Counted from the first letter of the stretch, positions 38,521-45,671 are shown. The stretch: DNA of 64,000 bases from Microbulbifer litoralis (GCF_023634065.1 NZ_JALKCV010000005.1:186001-250000); one strand, 5' to 3'. Program-made: numbers and translations. The notes: generated by a model from the sequence alone, not told the origin.

Positions 38521-38640
38521 ACAGAACGCCGAGCTCACCGAAATATTTTACGGAGATCGTTTTTGTGTGAGAATGAAGCGCAGCGGAATGCACAAAAACG
38601 AGCGTAGTAAAATATTTCCGCTTGCAGCTTTTTGTTATGC
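38521..38640 (-). other. attC recombination site D
   Basis: 120 bp. On the minus strand R'' TGCATAAC directly follows the zinc-ribbon gene's stop codon, and R' is GTTCTGT. The inner arms GAAATATTTTAC and GTAAAATATTTC are exact complements, with GCACAAAAACGA/TCGTTTTTGTG-type pairing at the tip. Confidence 0.9.
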
Positions 38641-38641
38641 A

Positions 38642-38968
38642 TTACCGAATGTACTCCAGCTGAGCATTTGATTTTTCCAGCAATCTTGAAATGCGCCAAG
38701 AAACAAATAGTGCAATTCCCCACCAAATGCTACCAAATAGGTTGATAGAGGCTATCGCAAGAACAAAAACTAGTATTTCTAGTGCGACACCCCATAGTGG
38801 GTTATCGCTACTTTTTATACTTACCACAGCATGGCAGTTTTTACACTCACTCACGATACCTGGAATATAGAGAGTTTGAAGCACAAGATTTTTGCGAGAT
38901 ATCGTCTCTTCCTGACAGTATGGACATTTCCTATTTTTCATAAAACTCGGCAGTTGTTGATTTTGCAT
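38642..38968 (-). CDS. Zinc-ribbon membrane protein, gene cassette
   Basis: 108 residues from the ATG at 38968, which is part of the cassette core GTTATGC; the ATG nine codons later is an alternative. Two Cys pairs (CPYC and CKNC) form a zinc ribbon, followed by about two membrane segments (LWGVALEILVFVLAIASI, IWWGIALFVSW) and a basic tail. The frame is open upstream through the whole right end of junction element copy 2 to an ATG at 39010, so a 122-residue version starting inside the element is possible. Function unknown. Confidence 0.75.
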   Translation of the reverse strand: MQNQQLPSFMKNRKCPYCQEETISRKNLVLQTLYIPGIVSECKNCHAVVSIKSSDNPLWGVALEILVFVLAIASINLFGSIWWGIALFVSWRISRLLEKSNAQLEYIR

Positions 38969-38972
38969 AACG

Positions 38973-39136
38973 AGGCTGTAGAAAAACTCCAGCTCCTCCT
39001 TGCTGTTCATATTCTACTCAAAAATCGTGCTTCTACGTGAATTCTACACCTGTTCTCCATGACGAAAAGCATTTCAGGGCGCTCTCCGCACGAAAGATTA
39101 ACATGCTCCAGAATTACTCGAGTTTTTCTACAGCCT
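38973..39136. mobile_element. Cassette-junction element, intact copy 2 (164 bp)
   Basis: Same 17 bp perfect terminal repeats as copy 1 and nearly identical interior. On the minus strand it lies between attC E (...GCGGCGTTC) and CGTTATGC, the start of the zinc-ribbon cassette, with CGTT on both sides. Confidence 0.9.
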
Positions 39137-39251
39137 GAACGCCGCACTCAGACGCGGACAATTTTGTGCGCTTTATGCGCGATAATGGGAGCGTAGCGAC
39201 CGCGCATAAAGTGCGCAAAGTTGGCCGTCGGCCTGAAGCGGATTGTTAATG
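39134..39251 (-). other. attC recombination site E
   Basis: 118 bp. Minus strand: R'' CATTAAC, arms GACGGCCAACTTTGCGCAC and GTGCGCACAAAATTGTC-type pairing around CTTTATGCGCG/CGCGCATAAAG, ending GTTCAGG at junction element copy 2. R'' is the exact complement of GTTAATG, the start of the two-gene cassette it belongs to. Confidence 0.9.
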
Positions 39252-39278
39252 TGACGGTGGCACAGGAACCCCTGGAGG

Positions 39279-39545
39279 TTACGGGATTTGATTATCCCAT
39301 GTATCCGAGTAACCATTGTTTCCACAGTGTATGTGCAATGTTGTGTAAATTTTCTCTAGATAATATCCAAGATCTTTATCTTCGATAGTTTTATCAACAA
39401 TTTTCCAATAGAACTTAGCTAATTGAGCGACTTCTTCTTCGCTGGAAACACCTGACTCAATTATCTTGATAATTTCTTTATTTCCAAATTCACTAGCGTA
39501 GTGAACAAGTATTTCCTTTTCCTTTTTATCTTTGAACTCGATCAT
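39279..39545 (-). CDS. Small acidic protein, second gene of a two-gene cassette
   Basis: 88 residues, acidic and helical (MIEFKDKKEKEILVHYASEF, EVAQLAKFYWKIVDKTIEDK). It ends HCGNNGYSDTWDNQIP. Its ATG overlaps the TGA of the upstream gene by 4 bases, so translation is coupled. Size and charge fit an immunity or antitoxin partner for that gene, but this is conjecture. Family not recognised. The cassette's attC (E) follows the stop codon. Confidence 0.7.
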   Translation of the reverse strand: MIEFKDKKEKEILVHYASEFGNKEIIKIIESGVSSEEEVAQLAKFYWKIVDKTIEDKDLGYYLEKIYTTLHIHCGNNGYSDTWDNQIP

Positions 39546-40018
39546 AATGCATCCTGCGCATCTTTAATTACTGACATTCTATCCGCTACCCACTCTAGTT
39601 TTGAACGTAACTCAGAAACCGTCATTTTCTTCGTTACTGAGAGTAGAAAGTGCTGCTTCTTTTTATCTCTTGGATCTACGTTAAACTTTAACCCATCTGG
39701 AATCTTCGCTTTTTCCAACACCCAAAATACGTGCACCCTTTGTCCCGGATTTCGTTTTGATTTCATCCGGTGAATACCTTTCAAGTGTTGCCAATGTCCG
39801 GAAAAAGAAAGACCATGATCAGCCGAAGGCATAATCCATTTTCCACAATTTGAAAAGACATAATCATCTCGTTGGATTCCGTTCACTACTTCTCGATTTG
39901 AACTACCTGGATTGATATACAAAGTAGGATGCTCACCTTCTACGATTGGTCTCGCAAACCACTTTTCTAGCCTTTTTATTGCATCCCTTAAATCTTCTGT
40001 TGTTTTAAACTGCTCCAC
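39542..40018 (-). CDS. Hypothetical protein, first gene of a two-gene cassette (possible toxin)
   Basis: 158 residues, GTG start at 40018 with a very strong AAGGAGAGAGA ribosome site. Notable segments: HPTLYINPGSSNREVVNGIQ, GKWIMPSADHGLSFSGHW, KIPDGLKFNVDPRDKKKQHF and LLSVTKKMTVSELRSKL. The second half faintly resembles Tse2-type ADP-ribosyltransferase toxins in layout (an IPxGL segment, a basic stretch, then a K-x-M-x-x-x-x-L end). I cannot verify this by alignment. It is coupled to the 88-residue gene by an ATGA overlap. Cassette start GTTAATG matches its attC R'' CATTAAC. Confidence 0.65.
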   Translation of the reverse strand: MEQFKTTEDLRDAIKRLEKWFARPIVEGEHPTLYINPGSSNREVVNGIQRDDYVFSNCGKWIMPSADHGLSFSGHWQHLKGIHRMKSKRNPGQRVHVFWVLEKAKIPDGLKFNVDPRDKKKQHFLLSVTKKMTVSELRSKLEWVADRMSVIKDAQDAL

Positions 40019-40058
40019 TCTCTCTCCTTGTGTGGCTTATTGGAACTGAACATTAACG

Positions 40059-40223
40059 AGGCTGTAGAAAAACTCCAACTCCTCCTTGCTGTTCATATTT
40101 TACTCAAAAATCGCACTTTTACGTGAATTCTGCACCTGTTCTCCATGACGAAAAGCATTTCATGGGCGCTCTCCGTACGAAAAATTAACATGCTCCAGAA
40201 TTACTCGAGTTTTTCTACAGCCT
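40059..40223. mobile_element. Cassette-junction element, intact copy 3 (165 bp)
   Basis: Same 17 bp perfect terminal repeats. Interior differs from copies 1 and 2 at a few bases and by one inserted base. It lies between attC F (...AACGTTC) and CGTTAATG, the start of the two-gene cassette, with CGTT on both sides. Confidence 0.9.
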
Positions 40224-40305
40224 GAACGTTGCCATCTGCGGCGGCTGTAGCGTATTTAGCGCAAAGCGCGTTGTGTAGGGCGTCCGCAGCATGGCCTGGT
40301 TATGA
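40221..40305 (-). other. attC recombination site F
   Basis: 85 bp. Minus strand starts at R'' TCATAAC, which contains the TAA stop of the UspB-like gene, includes GCTGCGGACGCC pairing with GCCGCCGCAG, and ends GTTCAGG at junction element copy 3. Confidence 0.88.
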
Positions 40306-40614
40306 GGACGTGGCCACGACCAGTATGTAGCTAGTACAATAAGCAAACAAAGCCATGTATAAATAGACTACCTTCAATAGAAATCTGCATATTTTCTCAA
40401 CGAATTGGTCATCGTGAGATTGACAGTGGATGAATTTTAAAATTTTTTTCGTATGCTTTGGTGAATTATTTCCTATCAAGTGAGGCCTTCCAAGTGCTTC
40501 ATACTTAGATGGCAGGTTCAATTCTAGGTATTTTAAAAGAATCGAGAGCTTGCGCCCCCAAATGACCATTAGCACCCACAATCCAATAAAACTTGCAAAC
40601 CACAAAACTGCCAT
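40300..40614 (-). CDS. UspB-like small membrane protein, gene cassette
   Basis: 104 residues with an N-terminal membrane segment (WFASFIGLWVLMVIW) and a C-terminal one (VVYLYMALFAYCTSYILVV). The middle has LNLPSKYEALGRPHL, NNSPKHTKKILKFI and HDDQFVEKICRFLL. Layout and the HDD.F...C motif recall UspB, a stationary-phase membrane protein, so the call is tentative. The cassette begins GTTATGAG (complement at 40642-40649) and its stop codon lies in the attC F R'' box TCATAAC, so both boundaries are defined. It is the rightmost cassette I can delimit. Confidence 0.72.
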   Translation of the reverse strand: MAVLWFASFIGLWVLMVIWGRKLSILLKYLELNLPSKYEALGRPHLIGNNSPKHTKKILKFIHCQSHDDQFVEKICRFLLKVVYLYMALFAYCTSYILVVATSS

Positions 40615-40649
40615 ATTTTCTCACACTTCGGAAGTTCCGCTCTCATAAC

Positions 40650-40953
40650 AGTTAATTCAAAAGCCACCGCTCTATATCACTTCGCTTCTATCTACAGACA
40701 TACTCAACCAAAGACCACAGAAAAGCCTTTAAAGTCAATAACATAAAAGGTATTGTTTGTTTTTTGTACAGAACTATAAAGCAAAACAGCGTGGCGCAAT
40801 TTTCATAGCTCCGCTCTTGATCTCATTTCCCAGCCTTTATAAATCAATAACTTACAACCATTTCTCCACCGATAGAAGCCTCTCGCTCTTGAATTCGGCA
40901 ACTTTTCTTCACTTGGGCAGCCTGTACCAGTTGGTCCGATACTCCTGAGTGCA
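40650..40953. other. Spacer at the right edge of the cassette cluster
   Basis: About 300 AT-rich bases between the first cassette boundary (40649) and the FAD oxidoreductase gene. No convincing gene, integrase, attI or complete attC was found. Confidence 0.5.
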
Positions 40954-42648
40954 TCAGTTTGCAGCCTCAGTCTCTGTATCCTCCACTTTCTGCAGCCCGG
41001 ACTTACTTCCAAACACCTTTCGCAGCAGCGATATGCCCCGGCGCCAGCCCAGAATGGCCTGGCTCGTGAGCACACCGCCCATCATGGCACCGGCGACGCC
41101 GCAGCTCATTATGTCCTGGCCGGTCAGGTACAGGCCTTTGATGCGGGTTTTAGGGCGCAGCCAGCGCTGTTCAAAACGTTGGGGATCGTGGTTCAGGCCG
41201 TAGATCTCGCCGTGTGGATAGAAGCAGAAATGGTCAGTCGATAGCGGGGTGGAGAGTTCACAGTAGTCGATTTGGCCGCGCAATTGCGGGAAGTGTTTGT
41301 ACAGTTTCTCCAGCAACCGGTCACTGTAGTGCTGTTTCAATTGTTCGTAGTCCTGCCCGCGCTTACCCCAGGGTTTGTCCTGCCACTGTGCAAACCATTC
41401 ATATTTTCCCGGCGCCACGATTTCTATGGTCGCGCGCCCGGGGTAGCGCTGTGTGAAGCTCGGGTCTTTGGCGGAGGGAAAAGAGAGGTAGACCAGCGGG
41501 ATTTCCTCGTCGCTGTTTTGCAGGAACTTCTGCACATCGCCTTCATAGTCCCCACTCGGGTAGAGCCAGTAGTTGGTCTTCGGCAGGCCCAGTTCCGCGG
41601 CGGTTTTCTGCAGGCCGATATACAGGCAGATATGGGCCATGGAGGGTTGTACGCGTTTCAGGTCACGGTTGTATCCGGCAGCTTCACTGGCACTGTGTGG
41701 CAACAGGCGCTCGAAGGTGTTGAATACACCAGCACCGGAGACCACTGTCGGCGCACGGATTTCGGTACCGTCCGCCATACGCACACCGCAAACGCGGTTG
41801 CCATCCAGTAGCAGGGTTTCCACACGCGCGTAGGTGAAGACCTCGCCACCATCGGCCCGGATCTGCGGAATGATGGTCTCGGCAATTCTGCTGGCACCGC
41901 CAATCGGGTAGTAGCCGCCGTGGAGGTAGTGCTTCACGATCAGTGCATGGATGATAAAACTGCCGGTTTTGGGCGTCATACCATTGTCGCCCCACTGACC
42001 GGTGAGGACGGCTATCAGCTTTTCATTGTCTGTCAGCTCCCGCAGCACTTCGTAGGTGGTTTTGTTGAGGTAATTCGGCAGGCGCAGCTTTTTCCACAGG
42101 CTCAGCACCGGCGCACACCAGCGGGGCAACAGCTTTTCCATGGTAATCAGCGGCATGGCGCGGGCCACGGCAGAGACCCGCTCCAGGTACCGCTCGAGTG
42201 TCCGGCGCTCCTGAGGGAAATGTGCCAGGAGCTCTTCAATAAATGCCTCGCGGCCAGCGCGTAGATCGAATGGCTCTTCACCGAGGCAGATACGGTCGTA
42301 GGTACTGTCCATCGGCGCCCAGTGGAGTTTACCGGCGGACAGGAAGTCGAACAGTTTGCGGGTCGCGGTCGGATGTTCACCTACGTCACCGATATAGTGC
42401 ACGCCCACATCCCATTCGTAGCCATTGCGGTCGTAGGCGTGGGTAAAGCCACCGGCGGTATAGTGCTGCTCCAGCACCAATACTTTTTGCCCGGCGGCAC
42501 TCAGCAGGGCGGCGGTGGTGAGGCCGCCGATACCGGAGCCGATCACTACGGCGTCGTAGGGGCCATCCAGCCGGTTGGCGCGGTAGCGCCGGCCAATGCG
42601 CAGGCGGCTGGGCTGGGGGCCGCGGGGCTGGGCGTCTGTACTGTTCAC
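40954..42648 (-). CDS. FAD-dependent phytoene desaturase/retinol saturase-like oxidoreductase
   Basis: 564 residues with an N-terminal FAD-binding Rossmann motif (AVVIGSGIGGLTTAALLSAA) followed by VLVLEQHYTAGGFTHAY and YEWDVGVHYIGD, as in the carotenoid isomerase/retinol saturase group. The middle has HGGYYPIGGASRIAETIIPQ and the C terminus GLYLTGQDIMSCGVAGAMMG, the usual second FAD contact. These enzymes act on polyene or lipid C=C bonds. No carotenoid genes are nearby, so the substrate is open. It is divergent from the ParD-like/map pair across a 156 bp region holding two palindromes. Confidence 0.9.
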   Translation of the reverse strand: MNSTDAQPRGPQPSRLRIGRRYRANRLDGPYDAVVIGSGIGGLTTAALLSAAGQKVLVLEQHYTAGGFTHAYDRNGYEWDVGVHYIGDVGEHPTATRKLFDFLSAGKLHWAPMDSTYDRICLGEEPFDLRAGREAFIEELLAHFPQERRTLERYLERVSAVARAMPLITMEKLLPRWCAPVLSLWKKLRLPNYLNKTTYEVLRELTDNEKLIAVLTGQWGDNGMTPKTGSFIIHALIVKHYLHGGYYPIGGASRIAETIIPQIRADGGEVFTYARVETLLLDGNRVCGVRMADGTEIRAPTVVSGAGVFNTFERLLPHSASEAAGYNRDLKRVQPSMAHICLYIGLQKTAAELGLPKTNYWLYPSGDYEGDVQKFLQNSDEEIPLVYLSFPSAKDPSFTQRYPGRATIEIVAPGKYEWFAQWQDKPWGKRGQDYEQLKQHYSDRLLEKLYKHFPQLRGQIDYCELSTPLSTDHFCFYPHGEIYGLNHDPQRFEQRWLRPKTRIKGLYLTGQDIMSCGVAGAMMGGVLTSQAILGWRRGISLLRKVFGSKSGLQKVEDTETEAAN

Positions 42649-42705
42649 GATAAGAGCCTGTTGTGGGTTTATTGTTATGACGTCACCTTAGCTGTCACTC
42701 ACCCA

Positions 42706-42725
42706 ATATGCAATAAGTTGCATAT
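42706..42725. promoter_or_regulatory. Palindrome ATATGCAA-TAAG-TTGCATAT
   Basis: Perfect 8 bp arms around TAAG in the divergent spacer between the FAD oxidoreductase (start 42648) and the ParD-like gene. Position and symmetry suggest an operator; the cognate regulator is unknown. Confidence 0.65.
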
Positions 42726-42758
42726 CAGTTGCCTGCAATTTCCTCGTCATGCATTCGC

Positions 42759-42784
42759 TATATGAATCATATACAATTCATATA
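42759..42784. promoter_or_regulatory. Palindrome TATATGAAT-N8-ATTCATATA before the parD-like gene
   Basis: Perfect 9 bp arms, 20 bases upstream of the ParD-like ATG. ParD-type proteins commonly bind palindromes in their own promoters, so this is a candidate autoregulatory operator. Confidence 0.7.
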
Positions 42785-42804
42785 AACCCACGGGAGAGTC
42801 ACGA

Positions 42805-43011
42805 ATGGGCATCGTTAAAATATCCGATGAGCTGCACGATGAGATCCGCCGGGCCAGCTCGGCCATGGCCCGCTCGATCAATGCCCAGGCGGAGTTCTGG
42901 ATTCGCCTCGGTATGTTGGCCGAGATGAATCCGGATCAGGGCTACGACCAGTTGCGCAAACAGCTGCTGCGCGCCGAACCACCCACGCTGGAGGAGCTGA
43001 TCCGTGAATAG
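42805..43011 (+). CDS. ParD-like ribbon-helix-helix protein
   Basis: 68-residue protein of the ParD-like antitoxin family. N-terminal ribbon-helix-helix (MGIVKISDELHDEIRRASSA, MARSINAQAEFWIRLGMLAE) for DNA binding, and a short acidic C-terminal tail (PPTLEELIRE). The ATG at 42805 has a GGGAGAG ribosome site. It overlaps the methionine aminopeptidase gene by 8 bases. Pairing of a ParD-like gene with map instead of parE recurs in proteobacteria, by my recollection, so the partner is unlikely to be an ordinary toxin. A palindrome just upstream could be its target. Confidence 0.85.
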   Translation: MGIVKISDELHDEIRRASSAMARSINAQAEFWIRLGMLAEMNPDQGYDQLRKQLLRAEPPTLEELIRE

Positions 43012-43780
43012 TGCACCGATCAAGACCGCCACCGAGCAGGCACTGATGCGCAACGCCGGGCAGCTGCTGAGCCGGGTGTTCGCGATGCTGGACGACTTTG
43101 TCGGGCCCGGTGTGTCGACGATGGAGATCAATGATCGCGTCGAACGCTTTATTGTCGACGAGTTGCACTCCCGACCGGCCAGCAAGGGGCAGTACGACTA
43201 TCCCTATGTGCTGAACAGCTCCGTCAACGAGGTGGTGTGCCACGGCATGCCGAAGGGGACACAGCAGCTCCAGAACGGCGATATCGTCAACCTGGATATC
43301 ACCCTGGAGAACGGCGGCTATATTGCGGATTCGAGCAAGATGTACATGGTCGGCCGGGTGTCACCGGCAGCCTGGCAGCTGGTCCAGACCACCTACGATG
43401 CCATGTGGCGCGGTATCGAGGCGGTACGCCCCGGTGCGCGGCTCGGCGATATCGGCCATGCGATCCAGCGTTGCGCAGAGGGCGCCGGCTATAGCGTCGT
43501 ACGCGAGTATTGCGGCCACGGCATCGGCCGCGAAATGCACGAAGCCCCGCAGGTGCTGCACTTCGGCCGCCCCGGCACAGGACCGCTGTTGCACGAGGGA
43601 ATGACCTTTACCATCGAACCGATGATCAACCAGGGCAGTTACAAGACCAGGGTCAAGAAAGACGGCTGGACGGTGGTCACCCGGGATAAAAAGCTGTCCG
43701 CCCAGTGGGAACACACCGTACTGGTCACCGCCGGCGGTTGCGAGGTGTTGACATTGCGGGCAGAGGAAAAGGCCCGCTAA
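43004..43780 (+). CDS. map: Type I methionine aminopeptidase
   Basis: Removes the initiator methionine from new proteins; 258 residues, dinuclear metal enzyme. All five ligand positions are visible: Asp in NGDIVNLDITLE, Asp in YIADSSKMYMVG, His in CGHGIGREMHEAP, Glu in FTIEPMIN and Glu in QWEHTVLV. The substrate-pocket segment NSSVNEVVCHGMP is present. It is co-transcribed with, and overlaps, the ParD-like gene, so it is probably an accessory map rather than the housekeeping copy usually found next to rpsB. Its 3' end overlaps the convergent immunity-type gene by 4 bases. Confidence 0.93.
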   Translation: MNSAPIKTATEQALMRNAGQLLSRVFAMLDDFVGPGVSTMEINDRVERFIVDELHSRPASKGQYDYPYVLNSSVNEVVCHGMPKGTQQLQNGDIVNLDITLENGGYIADSSKMYMVGRVSPAAWQLVQTTYDAMWRGIEAVRPGARLGDIGHAIQRCAEGAGYSVVREYCGHGIGREMHEAPQVLHFGRPGTGPLLHEGMTFTIEPMINQGSYKTRVKKDGWTVVTRDKKLSAQWEHTVLVTAGGCEVLTLRAEEKAR

Positions 43781-44070
43781 ACGGCCGCTTTCTTCGCCGG
43801 TTCCCGCTCGGCTTCCGCGCCCTCGCCGGTTTTGCACTTACCGGTAAAGGCCCAGGCGATCAGCGCCAGCCAAGCCACCCAGGAGAGAATGGCCGGGATG
43901 TTGGCGACAAAGATCCTGCCCAGGTGATCGCGATTGCGAAACAGCGCGATGATGACTGGCAGAAACCACAGTGCCAGGAAGAACAGCACAAAGAGTATGC
44001 CTTTAAACAGGCCCAGGCCCTGAACGGCGGCGGTCATGTCCGCCCACATCTGGTCGAGATCGGTCAGCAT
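43777..44070 (-). CDS. Superinfection immunity-type membrane protein
   Basis: 97 residues, with two membrane segments (GILFVLFFLALWFLPVIIAL and IPAILSWVAWLALIAWAFTG) joined by a short loop FRNRDHLGRIFVAN, as in the T4 Imm-like superinfection immunity family common in bacterial genomes. In phages such proteins block DNA entry of related phages; in chromosomes the role is unclear. It is the last gene after the sigma factor, membrane protein and small ORF on the same strand, so it may belong to that regulon. A basic/acidic tail ends EPAKKAAV. Confidence 0.82.
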   Translation of the reverse strand: MLTDLDQMWADMTAAVQGLGLFKGILFVLFFLALWFLPVIIALFRNRDHLGRIFVANIPAILSWVAWLALIAWAFTGKCKTGEGAEAEREPAKKAAV

Positions 44071-44260
44071 GGTCGATATCCTCGGTGAATTGTGACAGGT
44101 GTGAACACAGCCGAGGCGGAGCTGCCGGAATCCCGGCCACCCGCGGCACCGGAATCGGCGCTGTGCTGCCGGAATCCCGGTGTATTTCCCGCAGGCTGCC
44201 GAGCAGCAACAACAGAATGCCGATCAGGAATAGGCTTCCCACCAGATTGCTCCACTGCAT
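44003..44260 (-). CDS. Small membrane protein (low confidence)
   Basis: 85 codons from the ATG at 44260, which has an excellent GGGAGGGGG ribosome site. One hydrophobic segment (NLVGSLFLIGILLLLLGSL) is followed by a Pro-rich, basic tail. It lies between the four-helix membrane protein and the immunity-type gene on the same strand and overlaps the start of the latter by 68 bases in another frame, so the true 3' end may be unusual. Family not recognised. Confidence 0.45.
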   Translation of the reverse strand: MQWSNLVGSLFLIGILLLLLGSLREIHRDSGSTAPIPVPRVAGIPAAPPRLCSHLSQFTEDIDHADRSRPDVGGHDRRRSGPGPV

Positions 44261-44313
44261 TTCCCCCTCCCGGGCTGTGTTCAATGAATACAGTCCCCGA
44301 CAACCGGGCTTTC

Positions 44314-44910
44314 TTACACAGAATCGGAGTTCTGTTTCTGCAGCTCGGTGAACAGCCGAAGGTCGCGCGCACTGCGCAACCAGACAAACAGGCTCCAGCC
44401 AGCCAGCACCAGGGTGACGGTCGCTATTGCCAGTAGCGTAGGTGTGGAGGCGGATGTCAGTATCGGCTCCAGCCACCCCCACAGCGCCAGGAGTTCCCAC
44501 GACAGGAAGATCGCCAGTTCGATGGCGTACAGAAGCCAGGCAAACCTTACCGCGTTGCGCTTGCGCGCGATACGCAACAGTGCCAGGTCGATATAGGCGC
44601 GGGTGGATTCCTCCGGCGGGCAGTAGAGATCGCGGCGATTGGCGAGGGAAAAGCTGAGTGCCCAGCCCACCAGGACCAGCACCACCAGTGCCCAGAAGAT
44701 ATCCGCCGGTGCCCAGTCGCGTGCCGCGATGACAATGGCATAGGTACACAGGCCCACAGCCACCAGCCATTCCGCCGCGGCGCCGAGGCGCAGGTAGCGC
44801 TCCTGCCGCTTGACCCGGCGGCGGACTTCCGCCGGCACCGGAGTCTCTGCGGGCTGCGCGCGCCACAGTTCCTGCAGCGCCTGCCAGTCCCGATCGGTGG
44901 TATCGTTCAT
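44314..44910 (-). CDS. Membrane protein following ECF sigma gene, candidate anti-sigma factor
   Basis: 198 residues. A soluble N-terminal part of about 40 residues (MNDTTDRDWQALQELWRAQP, VPAEVRRRVKRQERYLRLGA) is followed by about four membrane helices in two pairs. The start lies 1 base after the stop of the ECF sigma gene, so they are translationally linked. Position, size and the cytosolic N-terminal segment with a membrane anchor suggest a membrane-bound anti-sigma factor. No zinc-binding HxxxCxxC motif is present, so it is not a classical ZAS protein. Confidence 0.72.
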   Translation of the reverse strand: MNDTTDRDWQALQELWRAQPAETPVPAEVRRRVKRQERYLRLGAAAEWLVAVGLCTYAIVIAARDWAPADIFWALVVLVLVGWALSFSLANRRDLYCPPEESTRAYIDLALLRIARKRNAVRFAWLLYAIELAIFLSWELLALWGWLEPILTSASTPTLLAIATVTLVLAGWSLFVWLRSARDLRLFTELQKQNSDSV

Positions 44911-44911
44911 G

Positions 44912-45412
44912 TCAGTTTCTCCCGCCCAGCCGCTCGCTGAGTTTCTGTCGCGCGCGGTTCAGGCGCACTGCGACGTTGGATTCCCCGATGCCCAGCACTT
45001 CCGAGATCTCCGCATAGCTGAGCCCTTCCAGGCGCAGGGTCAGGGTCTGGCGCAAGCCCAGGGGCAGCTGCTGCACGGCGGCCAGGAGACGCTCGGAATC
45101 GCGTCGCGAAGCCAGCTGCTCTGCCGGACCGGGCGCGGAGTCCGCCAGTTGCTCCAGCGCGTCTTCCGCGGCGCCCTCCGGTCGCCGGCGCGCCAGCGCG
45201 GTAACCGCGCGGTTGTGCGCTATGCGGAAAACGAAGGTTTTCAGGCTGGCATCACCGCGAAAGGATGGCAGCGCGCGCCATACCGCGAGCCAGATATCCT
45301 GCGCCAGGTCATCGCGCTCGGCACTGTTGCGCACATAGCTGCCGGCAACGCGGGCAATGGCGGCGCCGTGGTCGGCGACTAACTGCTGGAATAACTGCTC
45401 GCTGGCTCTCAC
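44912..45412 (-). CDS. ECF-type RNA polymerase sigma factor
   Basis: 166 residues, two-domain sigma factor. Region 2 is seen in YVRNSAERDDLAQDIWLAVW and LKTFVFRIAHNRAVTALARR. Region 4 is seen in LQQLPLGLRQTLTLRLEGLS-type sequence, then YAEISEVLGIGESNVAVRLN and RARQKLSERL. The next gene encodes a membrane protein, probably its anti-sigma factor. Divergently, a fourth member of the uncharacterised secreted family starts at 45672, so the 259 bp between them may hold promoters recognised by this sigma factor. Confidence 0.92.
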   Translation of the reverse strand: MRASEQLFQQLVADHGAAIARVAGSYVRNSAERDDLAQDIWLAVWRALPSFRGDASLKTFVFRIAHNRAVTALARRRPEGAAEDALEQLADSAPGPAEQLASRRDSERLLAAVQQLPLGLRQTLTLRLEGLSYAEISEVLGIGESNVAVRLNRARQKLSERLGGRN

Positions 45413-45671
45413 GCGGACTTTCCCCTGGTACCCGGAGTTACAGTATCCGCAGCCAGGAAAAACTTACACAAAAATTTTCTATGGAAAATGGACTCCAGTC
45501 CCTATCCAGTCCGACAGGAACTGGTGCTGCCGGAATTTGTAGCGCCAATATTGTTGTGCCTGTTCACAACCGCCCGAAAACAGAATATCTACAGCGTCAG
45601 GCAAAATAAAAGGCCGGATCCTTGTGTTAAGGATAGTGGGTAGTCGAGAAGCCATTAACCGAGGATATTCC

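Noticed and set aside
40757-40948. 63-codon plus-strand frame at the right edge of the cassette cluster
   Set aside because: No ribosome site, wrong strand for the cassettes, no recognisable features.
34112-40953. Search for an integron integrase or attI inside the cassette region
   Set aside because: No tyrosine-recombinase-like frame is present; only the IS1182-like transposase end was found, so the cluster is treated as integrase-less within this window.
42805-43011. Classical ParDE toxin-antitoxin pair
   Set aside because: The partner gene is a complete methionine aminopeptidase, not a RelE/ParE-fold toxin.
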